DNA from: Blastococcus sp. CT_GayMR19
GTDB lineage: Bacteria; Actinomycetota; Actinomycetes; Mycobacteriales; Geodermatophilaceae
DNA length: 64,000 bases
Reading direction: 5' to 3'
Assembly (NCBI RefSeq): GCF_004570385.1
Contig: NZ_SPQL01000015.1
Span: 1-64,000 of the forward strand
Position 1 is the first letter of the stretch; each line of letters starts with the position of its first letter. The position numbers and the translations under genes were made by a program. Below, in pieces: positions 18,319 through 26,304 of the stretch. Below the pieces are notes generated by a model. That model saw nothing but the letters and a program-made list of their open reading frames with translations, was not told the origin of the DNA and did not search any database.

Positions 18319-19377
18319 TCAGGAGGCGCCGGCGGGGGCAGCGCAGTCGACGACGACGCGGCCGAACACCTCGTTGGCACGGATGGCCGCGAAGGCGCTG
18401 TCGAGTTCCACGAGGGGCAGGACCGACCCGATCACCGGCTCCACCCGCCCCGTCCGGACGAGCTCGAGCGAGGCGGCGATCTCCGCGCGCGTGGCGTACC
18501 GGTTGCCGGTCACCACCAGCTCCCCCAGGAGCAGCCGGGTCGACGGCACGCGGACCTGGGTGTCCGCCCGGTGGCCCACCACGACGAACGTGCCACCCGC
18601 GTCCAACGCGTCGATACCGCCGTCCAGCGTCTCCTGGCTGCTCACCATGTCCACGCAGGCGGTCAGGCGGCCTCCGGCTGCCCGGACCACCTGCGCGGAC
18701 CAGTCCGGCGCCCCCGAGTCGACCAGGACGTCGGCGAGTCCCCGCTTCTCCAGCTCGGCCAGCTTCGCCCCGTCCCGCTCGATCCCGATGACGCGGGCAC
18801 CGAACGCGCGGGCGACCTGCAGCATGTGCACGCCCACCCCGCCACCCGCCCCTATGACGGCGACGTGCTGGCCCGGGCGGATCCCGATCCGCTGGGCGGC
18901 CACGTGGTACGGCGTGGCGACGGCGTCGGCCACCAGGCCGGCCTCGCGCAGGCCGACGCCATCCGGCACCGGGACGAGGCTGTGCGCCGGCACGATCGCC
19001 TGCTCGGCGAAGGCACCGTCCACGGCGAGTCCGTAGAAGCCGCCATTGTTGCGGCACAGCGTCTCCCGGCCCGAGGCACACATGTCGCAGCTGCCGCACA
19101 GCAGGTAGAACGAGGCCGTCACGCGATCGCCGGGGGCCCACAACCGCACGCCCGGTCCCACGACTGCGACCTGACCGGCCAGCTCGTGACCCAGCACGCG
19201 GGGCGTGCTGCCGCCCAGCAACCCGAGCCGGCCGTGCTCGAGGGTCAGCCCGACGCCGCAGGAGTCGATGTCGACCAGGACCTCACCGGGACCGGGCCGT
19301 GGCACGGGTCGGCTCTCCGCCCGGAAGCTGCCGCCGAACCGGTCGAGCACCATCGCCGTCATCGTGTCGGGTGGCAT
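18319..19377 (-). CDS. Zinc-dependent alcohol dehydrogenase (MDR superfamily)
   Basis: Medium-chain dehydrogenase of 352 residues. It has the structural-zinc loop CGSCDMCASGRETLC, the GHELAGQV motif with the zinc-binding His-Glu, and the coenzyme fold IGAGGGVGVHMLQ. The usual CGVCHTD active-site segment reads CGVGLTLEHG, so the first zinc-site Cys is kept but its surroundings are altered. It heads toward a catabolic run with an SDR, a cyclase-family hydrolase and an FAD monooxygenase on the same strand. It probably oxidises an alcohol intermediate with NAD(P). Start ATG at 19377 with nearby AGGAG. Confidence 0.88.
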   Translation of the reverse strand: MPPDTMTAMVLDRFGGSFRAESRPVPRPGPGEVLVDIDSCGVGLTLEHGRLGLLGGSTPRVLGHELAGQVAVVGPGVRLWAPGDRVTASFYLLCGSCDMCASGRETLCRNNGGFYGLAVDGAFAEQAIVPAHSLVPVPDGVGLREAGLVADAVATPYHVAAQRIGIRPGQHVAVIGAGGGVGVHMLQVARAFGARVIGIERDGAKLAELEKRGLADVLVDSGAPDWSAQVVRAAGGRLTACVDMVSSQETLDGGIDALDAGGTFVVVGHRADTQVRVPSTRLLLGELVVTGNRYATRAEIAASLELVRTGRVEPVIGSVLPLVELDSAFAAIRANEVFGRVVVDCAAPAGAS

Positions 19378-19455
19378 GTGCCCTCCTCAGTCGGGACCGG
19401 CCGTCACAGCGGTGGCGCGGGCCGTGGACCCCGCACCCACGGACAGTGGGAACGG

Positions 19456-20235
19456 TCAGTACATGGCCAGCCCGGCAGACACGTTGATGTCGTCGCCGGT
19501 GATCGCGGCTGCCCGCGAGGAGGCCAGATAGGCCACCGTGTCCGCGACGTCGCCGGCATCGACCAGTCGCTTCAGCGGCGACCCCTCGGCGAAGTCGGCC
19601 CGCGCCTGCTCGACCGTGATGTTTCGTGCCGCCGCCTGCTGCTCGAGGACCCAGTTGATCCGCTCGCCCTCGACCCCGCCGGGCGACACGAGATTGACCC
19701 GGATCCCGTAGGCGCCGACCTCCCAGGCCAGGGTGCGCACCATGCCGATCAGCGCCGTCTTGGAGGCGGCGTAGGGCGTCCGGTTGACCAGCGGACGCTT
19801 CCCGGTGACCGAGCCGACGACGACCACGGAGCCGGACTTCCGGGCCACCATCCCCGGGAGGAAGGCCTTGCAGGCCAGGAACGTGCCGGTGACGTTGACG
19901 CGGAAGGTGTCCTCCCACTCCTCGAGGTCGATCTCCCACATCGGCTTGCTCGGCCCGCCCACCCCGCTGTTGTTGACCAGCACGTCGACCCGGCCGAACT
20001 CGGCCTCGGCCGCGCGGGCGGCCGCCTCGATCGAGGCCGGGTCGCGCAGGTCCATGGCGACCGGCAGCGCCCGCCGGCCTGCGGACCTGACCAGCTCGGC
20101 GACCTCCTCCATGGCCTCGGTCGACCGGCCGGTGAGCACCACGTCGGCGCCGTCGGCGGCCAGCCGCAGCGAGATCTCCCGCCCGATCCCGGTTCCTGCG
20201 CCGGTCACCACCGCGACCGCTCCGTCCAGCAACAT
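19456..20235 (-). CDS. SDR family oxidoreductase
   Basis: Classical SDR of 259 residues: TGAGTGIGR glycine motif, NNSG, catalytic Ser in VVGSVTG and YAASK, and C-terminal ITGDDINVSAGLAMY. The last motif with VSAGLAMY differs from common FabG endings and is seen in catabolic SDRs. It lies between the alcohol dehydrogenase and the cyclase-family gene on the same strand with gaps of under 100 bases, so co-transcription is likely. Substrate unknown. Confidence 0.88.
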   Translation of the reverse strand: MLLDGAVAVVTGAGTGIGREISLRLAADGADVVLTGRSTEAMEEVAELVRSAGRRALPVAMDLRDPASIEAAARAAEAEFGRVDVLVNNSGVGGPSKPMWEIDLEEWEDTFRVNVTGTFLACKAFLPGMVARKSGSVVVVGSVTGKRPLVNRTPYAASKTALIGMVRTLAWEVGAYGIRVNLVSPGGVEGERINWVLEQQAAARNITVEQARADFAEGSPLKRLVDAGDVADTVAYLASSRAAAITGDDINVSAGLAMY

Positions 20236-20329
20236 TCGTCCACTCCGTCCCGCGGCTGCGACGCCGCATGTGTCATGACCTGTGCCGCGGTGCGGCGCCG
20301 ATCCACCGGGGAACCGGCGCCGCCACGCG

Positions 20330-21310
20330 CTACTTGATGGCGACCGGGTTCAGCGGGGACCCGGCAGCACCGGTGACCGGGAGCGGCACCGCGGACAGGA
20401 GGAACTCGTACACGCCGTCCGCGGCGCAGTCCTCCCCGAGAGCCTGGAGGTCCCAGATCTCGCCGAAGCAGATACCCATGTGCACGAGCGCCACGATGTG
20501 CAGCGGCTGGAACAGCCCGATCTCGTTGGGCCGGACCTCGCACCCCCACGTGTCCGTGGCCAGGGCGGCGATGTCGTGCTCGTACAGCCAGGGCGCGGTG
20601 TGCAGCGAGAAGCCGGGCGCGGAGCCGCCGTTGTAGTCGCCCCACTTGCCGCGCCGGGTCTCGGTCATGCCCGTGCGGACGACGATCGCGTCACCCGTGC
20701 GGATCTCGACCCCCTGGGCCTCCGCCGTGGCGTCCAGCTCGTCGGCGGTGATCGCGTAGCCGGGCTCCAAGCACTCGACGCCGCGGAAGCGCGCCACGTC
20801 CAGGAGCACCCCGCGCATGACGAGTCGGTTCTTCAGCACCTCGATGCCGCACGTCGACGCGCCCTTGGCGGTGACGTTGCCGGCGTCGAAGCCGTTGTAC
20901 ATCTTCCCCTTCCAGAAGATGTGCGCGAGGCCGTCCCACTGGCTGCCCGACTGGTTGGGGGTCACGAGCACGTCGTCGGAGAAGCCGAAGCCCTTCGACG
21001 GGCCGAACCCACCGGGCAACGGGTCCTGCTTGCCGGCGAGGTAGTCCGTCCCGGTCGCGGTCATCATGTTCAGCGGGTTTGCCCGGAAGCCGCCGGACTG
21101 GGGGCCGTTGAGATCCAGGGGCAGGCCCATCGAGATGACCTTGCCCTGGCGGACGAGGCCGGCGGCCGCCGTGATCTGCTCCGGACCGACGTGGTTGAGC
21201 GCGCCGATCTGGTCGTCGTCCCCCCATCGGCCCCAGTTGGAGAACCGTTCGATGTAGTCGCGGATGACGTCGTCACCCTCGAACGGCACGTCCTCGGCCG
21301 GCAGGGCCAT
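20330..21310 (-). CDS. Cyclase family protein (kynurenine formamidase/isatin hydrolase superfamily)
   Basis: A 326-residue metal-dependent hydrolase of the Cyclase family. The family metal motif HxGTHxDxPxH appears as the longer-subfamily variant SGSQWDGLAHIFWKG, keeping Asp and His. GALNHVGPEQI and DALVVRTG-like strands (DAIVVRTGM) fit the fold. Family members hydrolyse amide or lactam bonds such as formyl-kynurenine and isatin. The start at 21310 has AGGAGG six bases upstream. It follows the FAD monooxygenase gene directly (42-base gap), so it could open or process the ring product of that enzyme (inference). Confidence 0.85.
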   Translation of the reverse strand: MALPAEDVPFEGDDVIRDYIERFSNWGRWGDDDQIGALNHVGPEQITAAAGLVRQGKVISMGLPLDLNGPQSGGFRANPLNMMTATGTDYLAGKQDPLPGGFGPSKGFGFSDDVLVTPNQSGSQWDGLAHIFWKGKMYNGFDAGNVTAKGASTCGIEVLKNRLVMRGVLLDVARFRGVECLEPGYAITADELDATAEAQGVEIRTGDAIVVRTGMTETRRGKWGDYNGGSAPGFSLHTAPWLYEHDIAALATDTWGCEVRPNEIGLFQPLHIVALVHMGICFGEIWDLQALGEDCAADGVYEFLLSAVPLPVTGAAGSPLNPVAIK

Positions 21311-21352
21311 GGTTCCTCCTGGTGTGTCGGTTGTGATGGGCGGTGTTCTTCG

Positions 21353-22561
21353 TCAGGTGACCCGCATGTCGGCGGAGTCCCCCGGTTCGCGCAGGCCGAA
21401 GGTCAGCCCGATGTCCCCGGGCACCCAGTCGCCGCGGAACTGGGCACCCTCCCCGAGGTCGCGGGTGCGGGCCAGCAGGGCCCGCCCCAGCTCCAGCTGC
21501 GCCGGTTCCCAGAGACGCAGGGCCTCGGGCACGTCGCCGCCGCTGCGGCGCAGGGCGTCGGACAGCGCCCAGACGTCGTCGGCACCCTTGGCCGTCGCCG
21601 CCGCCGCGTGCGGGCGCACGGAGAAGGCGGCGTCCCCGACGATGCAGGCCCGGCCGAAGGCCATGCGGGACACCTCGACGTCGATCATCACCTGCAGGAA
21701 CGGCTCGGCGGTCTTGAGCGCGACCTCGGCGATCGGCGGCGGGAGCTGGGCGACCGCGGTGTCGCGGAAGTCGGTCAGGTACTCGTCCCGGACCGCACCC
21801 GGCGGCAGGGACACGTCGCGCTGCCGTCCCGACCGGTCGGTGAGCAGGTCCGCGAGCGGCTGCCCCTCGGGCACGTTGCGGTACCAGACCAGGTTCATCA
21901 GGCGTCGTCCCGGCTCGACGGCGCCGTCGTAGTTGGGGATCGGATACGTGAGCGCGTGCGTGCCCGGCCGGAAGTAGTAGGTCAGGGAGTCGTCGAGCGC
22001 GGCGAAGGTCTCCGGGGTGAGGTCCTTCTCGTCGACGACGCCCCGCCACGCGACGTACCCGCCGTAGCGCGGCTGCACGTCCGGGACCATCGCGCGCCGG
22101 ACGAAGGACGAGACGCCGTCGGCGCCCACCAGCAGGTCGGCGGTCACCCGCTCGCCCGCGGCGAACTCGATCTCCACCCCGTCCTCGGACTGCGTGATCC
22201 CGGTGGCCTCGGAGGCGAGGTGGTAGCGCTCCCGGCCGAAGGCGCGCAGCAGGGTGCCGTAGAGGGTGTTGTACCCGGTGAAGTGGTGGCGGCGTCCGTC
22301 CTCGGAGAGCACCGAGCCGTCGTCGGCCAGGTAGCGGTGGTAGGCCGCGGAGGTGCTCACCGCGGAGAGGTCGAGCAGCCGGTTGTCCAGCAGGTAGCGG
22401 ACGGTCTGGGGGTGCAGCACGATGCCGACCCCCCGTCCCTCCAGCGGTACGCGGGACCGCTCGTAGACGTCGACCTCGCAGCCCAGATCGCGGAGCACGA
22501 GGCCCGCCGTGAGGCCGATCATCGATCCGCCGACCACTGCCACCTTCGGCATGGGACTCAC
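21353..22561 (-). CDS. FAD-dependent aromatic-ring monooxygenase, 2,6-dihydroxypyridine 3-hydroxylase-like
   Basis: Flavoprotein hydroxylase of 402 residues: dinucleotide-binding motif VAVVGGSMIGLTAG, YERS, GADGVSSFVRR, YGGYVAWRGVV and the second FAD motif IVGDAAFSVRPHAAAATAKGADD. From memory of the nicotine-pathway enzyme of Arthrobacter, the segments YGGYVAWRGV, YPIPN, WYRNV-EG and RPHAAAATAKGADD match that dihydroxypyridine hydroxylase better than other members. The GTG at 22561 has AGGAGG seven bases upstream; an ATG three codons later is possible. It would insert one oxygen atom into a hydroxylated aromatic or pyridine ring using NADH. Gene order puts it upstream of the cyclase-family hydrolase. 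Confidence 0.85.
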   Translation of the reverse strand: MSPMPKVAVVGGSMIGLTAGLVLRDLGCEVDVYERSRVPLEGRGVGIVLHPQTVRYLLDNRLLDLSAVSTSAAYHRYLADDGSVLSEDGRRHHFTGYNTLYGTLLRAFGRERYHLASEATGITQSEDGVEIEFAAGERVTADLLVGADGVSSFVRRAMVPDVQPRYGGYVAWRGVVDEKDLTPETFAALDDSLTYYFRPGTHALTYPIPNYDGAVEPGRRLMNLVWYRNVPEGQPLADLLTDRSGRQRDVSLPPGAVRDEYLTDFRDTAVAQLPPPIAEVALKTAEPFLQVMIDVEVSRMAFGRACIVGDAAFSVRPHAAAATAKGADDVWALSDALRRSGGDVPEALRLWEPAQLELGRALLARTRDLGEGAQFRGDWVPGDIGLTFGLREPGDSADMRVT

Positions 22562-22782
22562 GGGTGTACCTCCTGCGATCGAGGGATGGGGGCAGGGGCC
22601 GGGCCTGGAGCGTGGCCGAGGTCACGCGTATGGTTCCCGCGGACCGGGCGGGGACGTCGCCCACGGACCGGGCCACCGACCCCGACGGATCGAGAGGGAT
22701 TCCGCTGAGCGAGCCGACCACCAGCGGCCGGGCAGGAGCCGCCGAGGCACCCGCGATCGACCGCCCGGCAGCGGAGTAGGCC

Positions 22783-24030
22783 GTGCTGCCCGGCTCCTCC
22801 GCCGGGGTCGCCGCCCGGCCGCTGCCCGGCTGGGTCCGGGAGACGGCCGCCGGTGTCGACCTCGAGGCCCTGTGCGAGCGCGTCGTCGTCCGGGACATCG
22901 CCGTCGCTTTCCCCGACCTCGCGGACGACCACGGGTTCGTCGACCACCTCCGGGCGAGCGTCCGGGAGAACCTGTCCCTGCTGCAGCAGGTGCTCACCGG
23001 CCGGCTCCCCCTCGCGGCGGTCCGGCTCGAGCAGCCCCTGGCGTTCGCCCGTGTCCAGGCCGAGCTGCGCATCCCGCAGACGGCGCTGCAGCGCTCCTAC
23101 CGGGTCGGCTTCACGGTCATGTGGGAGGCATGGGCCGAGCAGCTGCAGGCCGCGGCCGAGGCCTCGGACGTGCCGCGCGCGGAGGCGGTCCGGGGCCTCG
23201 CCGAGCTGACCGCGGCCATCTTCACCTACCAGGACCACGTCGCCTCCCAGGTCGCGGAGAGCTACGCCCGGGTCGACGACGCCCTGGGGCGGTCGCGGGC
23301 ATCGGTCCGGCAGGGCCTGGTGCGCGAGATCCTCCGGGGGGACCGGCCGTCGCTGGCCCCCTCGGACCTGATCACGCTGGACCACGACCTCGGCGGCCAC
23401 CACGTCGCGGTGGTGCTGCCGGCGGTGCCCGAGGGAGCCGCCGGCCAGCTCGTCATCGGGCTGCGTGCCGGGACCGGCGTGCGGCAGACCCTGGTCCACC
23501 CGCTCGACCTCGCCCGGACGGCGATCTGGCTCACCACCCCGGGCGGCTGGACCCCGGACATGCTGCGGCGGCTGACCGGCGCACTCGCCGGGACCGGTGT
23601 CGAGGCGTCGGTCAGCGAGCCGCTGTGCGGGCTGGAGGGCTTCCGGACGGCCGTCGAGCAGGCGCAGGACGTGGAGCGGGTGCGGCGGGCGTGGGGCAGG
23701 ACCCAGTCGCCCCGGGTCCTGGCCCACGGGGACGTGGCGCTGGAGATCCTGCTGCTGCGCGACCCCGACCACGCGGGCCGGTTCGTGCGCGCGGAGCTCG
23801 GCCCGCTCGCCGAGGACACCCCCGAGGCCGCGCGGCTGCGCGAGACCCTGGAGGCGTCGTTCCGGCTGGGCAGCCACGTCTCGGCCGCCGAGCACCTGCA
23901 GCTGCACGAGCACACCGTGCGCAACCGCCTGCACCGCGCCGAGGAGCACCTCGGGCGCCCGCTGGCCGAGCGACGGACCGAGCTCCAGGTGGCGCTGCGC
24001 CTGCAGCGCCTGCTCGCCAGCGGGGACTGA
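22783..24030 (+). CDS. PucR family transcriptional regulator
   Basis: A 415-residue regulator. The N-terminal and middle parts have the helical and GGDEF-like region of the CdaR/PucR family. The C-terminus (from about residue 365) has the PucR helix-turn-helix: GSHVSAAEHLQLHEHTVRNRLHRAEEHLGRPL. PucR proteins control purine, allantoin and other nitrogen-compound catabolism as activators. It is divergent from the FAD monooxygenase operon and convergent with the hydroxyisobutyrate-dehydrogenase-like gene, so it probably controls one of these units. The GTG start follows an in-frame TAG by one codon, which rules out a longer form. Confidence 0.85.
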   Translation: MLPGSSAGVAARPLPGWVRETAAGVDLEALCERVVVRDIAVAFPDLADDHGFVDHLRASVRENLSLLQQVLTGRLPLAAVRLEQPLAFARVQAELRIPQTALQRSYRVGFTVMWEAWAEQLQAAAEASDVPRAEAVRGLAELTAAIFTYQDHVASQVAESYARVDDALGRSRASVRQGLVREILRGDRPSLAPSDLITLDHDLGGHHVAVVLPAVPEGAAGQLVIGLRAGTGVRQTLVHPLDLARTAIWLTTPGGWTPDMLRRLTGALAGTGVEASVSEPLCGLEGFRTAVEQAQDVERVRRAWGRTQSPRVLAHGDVALEILLLRDPDHAGRFVRAELGPLAEDTPEAARLRETLEASFRLGSHVSAAEHLQLHEHTVRNRLHRAEEHLGRPLAERRTELQVALRLQRLLASGD

Positions 24031-24031
24031 G

Positions 24032-24050
24032 CGGCCCCGGCGCCGGGCCG
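24032..24050. terminator. Possible bidirectional terminator hairpin
   Basis: CGGCCC and GGGCCG enclose seven bases exactly between the convergent pucR-like gene and the gene ending at 24051. The stem is GC-only and has no T-run, so terminator function is only suggested by position. Confidence 0.35.
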
Positions 24051-24935
24051 TCACTGCCCGGCGAGCCGCTGGAGGACGCCGAACACGCAGGCGGTGTCCT
24101 CCTGGAGCCGGTCCTGGGCCACCGCTGCCTGGTACAGGACGGCCGTCGCCGAGAAGAGGGGCGTGGGGCTCGCGACGCTGCCCGCGAAGGCGGCGATGAG
24201 GGCGTTGTCCTTCTGCATGGTCGCGACGGTCGCGGTCGCCGGGTCGTACCGGCCGGCCGCCATGAGCGGCCCGCGGACCTGCAGCATGCGGGAGCCCCCG
24301 GCGCCGTCACCGACCGCGGCCAGCACGTCCTGCAGGTCCAGCCCGGCGCGCTGGGCGAGGAGGAGGGCCTCTGCCGCGGCCGCGTTGTGCACCGCGACGA
24401 GCAGGTTGGCGACCAGTTTCATCGCGGTGCCCCGGCCGAACGGGCCCAGGTCGTACTGGGCGCGGGTGAAGGCCGCCAGGACCGGCAGGGCGCGCTCCTT
24501 GGCCTCGTCCTCGCCGCTCAGGTACGCCACGAGGTCGCCGTCCCGGGCCTGCTGGCCGGTGCCGCTCATCGGGCAGTCCAGCAGCGTGGCCCCGAAGGCC
24601 TGCGCGCGGTCGTGCCCGTCCTCCTTGGTGTCCGGACCGAGGGTGCTCGTCTCGAGGACGACCAGGCCGGGGCGGGCGCCGGCGGCGAGCCCGTCCGGCC
24701 CGTCCAGCACCGCGGCCAGGGCCGCGGCGCTGGGCAGCGAGGTGACGACGACGTCGGCGCCGCGCGCGACCTCGGCCGGGTTCGCGCAGACGGTCCCGCC
24801 GCGCGCCGCGTGGTCGGCCCGGCGGCCGGCGTCGGGGTCGAAGCCGAGGACGGGGAAGCCGGCGTCGAGCAGGTGCCCGCTCATCGCCGACCCCATGACG
24901 CCGAGGCCGAGGAAGCCGACCGGTCCCCGGCTCAC
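24051..24935 (-). CDS. NAD(P)-dependent beta-hydroxyacid dehydrogenase (3-hydroxyisobutyrate dehydrogenase family)
   Basis: A 294-residue protein with the Rossmann motif VGFLGLGVMGSAMSGHLL, the substrate region DCPMSGTGQQARDGDL (family DAPVSGG) and the helix GRGTAMKLVANLLVAVHN with the catalytic Lys. The GTG overlaps the stop of the upstream hydrolase (GTGA). It should oxidise a short beta-hydroxy acid to the semialdehyde with NAD(P)+. It is the last gene of the minus operon that starts with the luciferase-like monooxygenase, and methylmalonate-semialdehyde dehydrogenase downstream in the window could accept such a product (inference). Confidence 0.87.
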   Translation of the reverse strand: MSRGPVGFLGLGVMGSAMSGHLLDAGFPVLGFDPDAGRRADHAARGGTVCANPAEVARGADVVVTSLPSAAALAAVLDGPDGLAAGARPGLVVLETSTLGPDTKEDGHDRAQAFGATLLDCPMSGTGQQARDGDLVAYLSGEDEAKERALPVLAAFTRAQYDLGPFGRGTAMKLVANLLVAVHNAAAAEALLLAQRAGLDLQDVLAAVGDGAGGSRMLQVRGPLMAAGRYDPATATVATMQKDNALIAAFAGSVASPTPLFSATAVLYQAAVAQDRLQEDTACVFGVLQRLAGQ

Positions 24936-25717
24936 CGGAGGCCCTCGGCCCGGGTCTCGCGCAGGAAGCCGACGAGGGCGTCGCGGAACTGCTCCGGCTG
25001 CTCGAGGACGCCGGCGTGCCGGGCCGGGGAGAGCCACACCACGCGGGCGTCGGGCAGCCGCTCCCCGAGGTCCCGCGCCGCCGCGACGAAGGGCGGCGCG
25101 TCGTCCTCGCCGCACACGACGAGGGTGGGCGCCGTGATGCGGTCCAGGACGCCGGTGACGTCGGCCTGCTCGAGGGCCCGGCAGGCGAGCGCGTAACCGC
25201 GGGCGTCCCCGCCCAGGAAGGCGCGGCGGGCGGACTCCACGACCGGGCCGCCCTCGGCCAGCCGGTCGGCGGTGAACCACAGGGCGAGCGTCGGGTCGAG
25301 GAACGGCTCGACGCCCTCGACGGGGGCGCGGGCCGCGCGGTCGCGCCACATCTCCCGCATCGGCTCCGGGTACACGACCACGGCGTCGACCACGACCAGC
25401 CGCCGCACGAGGTCGGGGGCGTCGGCCGCCAGCCGCTGCGCCACCAGCCCGCCGAGGGAGACGCCGACGACGTCGACCTGCTGGTACCCCGCGTCGGCCA
25501 GCAGCTGCCGCGCCTGGTCGGCGAGGTCCTCGATCGTGTACGGCTCCTCGGGCACGGGCGTGCGCCCGTGCCCCGGGAAGTCGTAGGTCAGCACCTCGAA
25601 GCCGTCGAGCGCGGGCAGGACGCCGTCCCAGAAGGAGCGGTCCACACCCAGGGGGTGCAGCAGGAGGACCGGCGTCCCCTCCCCGGTGCGGTGCAGCACC
25701 GGCGCGGCCAGGCTCAC
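24932..25717 (-). CDS. Alpha/beta hydrolase (3-oxoadipate enol-lactonase-like)
   Basis: A 261-residue hydrolase: oxyanion region LLLHPLGVDRSFWDGVLPAL, nucleophile elbow VVGVSLGGLVAQ, catalytic Asp in CGEDD and His in PARHAGVLEQP. The size and the HPLGVDRSFWDG opening resemble enol-lactonase (PcaD)-type enzymes. The GTG overlaps the stop of the carboxymuconolactone-decarboxylase-like gene. In protocatechuate operons PcaC and PcaD are paired, but here the rest of that pathway is missing, so a related lactone or carbon-nitrogen hydrolysis is equally likely. Confidence 0.87.
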   Translation of the reverse strand: MSLAAPVLHRTGEGTPVLLLHPLGVDRSFWDGVLPALDGFEVLTYDFPGHGRTPVPEEPYTIEDLADQARQLLADAGYQQVDVVGVSLGGLVAQRLAADAPDLVRRLVVVDAVVVYPEPMREMWRDRAARAPVEGVEPFLDPTLALWFTADRLAEGGPVVESARRAFLGGDARGYALACRALEQADVTGVLDRITAPTLVVCGEDDAPPFVAAARDLGERLPDARVVWLSPARHAGVLEQPEQFRDALVGFLRETRAEGLR

Positions 25718-26304
25718 CGCGCGTCCCCCGCGCCGGCCCCGCGGACGTCGGGCAGGAACGGTCCCCCGGGCGCCGGCGTCCGCGCCGCCTGCATGACGAC
25801 CGCCAGCGTCGTGTAGTAGCCGGACGTCGCCACCACCTCGACCACCCCGGCCTCGCCCAGCTCGGCGAGAACCCGGGCGTAGACGTCGTCGGAGACGGCG
25901 CGGGTGCGGAACAGCTCGTCGAGCAGCTCCCAGACCGCCTCCGCCGCCGCGTCCATGCCCTCCGGGCGGCGGTCCTCGGCGATGGCGTCCGCGATCGCCG
26001 GGTCGAGGCCCGCCTCGAGGGCGAGCGGGTGGTGGAACGTCCACTCGAACTGCTGGTCCCACCACCGGGCCACGTAGAGGATCGTCATCTCGAACAGCCG
26101 ACGGTCCAGGGGGCTCTCGAAGCGCAGGTACTCCCCGACCTTCTGCAGCCGGGTCATCAGCTCGGGACTGCGCAGCAGGGGGGCGAAGGGCCCGATCACC
26201 GCGCCGCGGGGACCCGAGCTGATCTCGGCGGCGGCGGCCCGCTGCTCCGCCGTCATCTGCTCCTCGGCCAGCGGGGGCAGACGGTCGGCCGCGACGTCAG
26301 GCAT
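25714..26304 (-). CDS. Carboxymuconolactone decarboxylase family protein
   Basis: A 196-residue helical protein with the CMD fold region FEMTILYVARWWDQQFEWTFHHPLALEAGL. It lacks the CxxC pair of AhpD-type peroxidase members, so it is closer to the decarboxylase-like branch. It begins inside the 3' end of the luciferase-like monooxygenase gene (8-base overlap) and overlaps the next hydrolase gene by four bases, so it is tightly coupled. The function in this operon is not known; a decarboxylation or lactone step after ring opening is possible. Confidence 0.83.
   Translation of the reverse strand: MPDVAADRLPPLAEEQMTAEQRAAAAEISSGPRGAVIGPFAPLLRSPELMTRLQKVGEYLRFESPLDRRLFEMTILYVARWWDQQFEWTFHHPLALEAGLDPAIADAIAEDRRPEGMDAAAEAVWELLDELFRTRAVSDDVYARVLAELGEAGVVEVVATSGYYTTLAVVMQAARTPAPGGPFLPDVRGAGAGDAR

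Noticed and set aside
22564-22779. A 71-codon frame in front of and in frame with the pucR-like gene
   Set aside because: A TAG separates it from the regulator; no ribosome site or motif. It lies in the divergent promoter region.
22509-25196. An 895-codon plus-strand frame overlapping the pucR-like gene
   Set aside because: It overlaps the well-supported PucR frame and then antisense genes; Arg/Gly/Pro-rich and without motif.
24932-26304. A protocatechuate (beta-ketoadipate) operon based on the PcaC/PcaD-like pair
   Set aside because: No protocatechuate dioxygenase, PcaB or PcaIJ is present, and the partners are an LLM monooxygenase and a hydroxyacid dehydrogenase.
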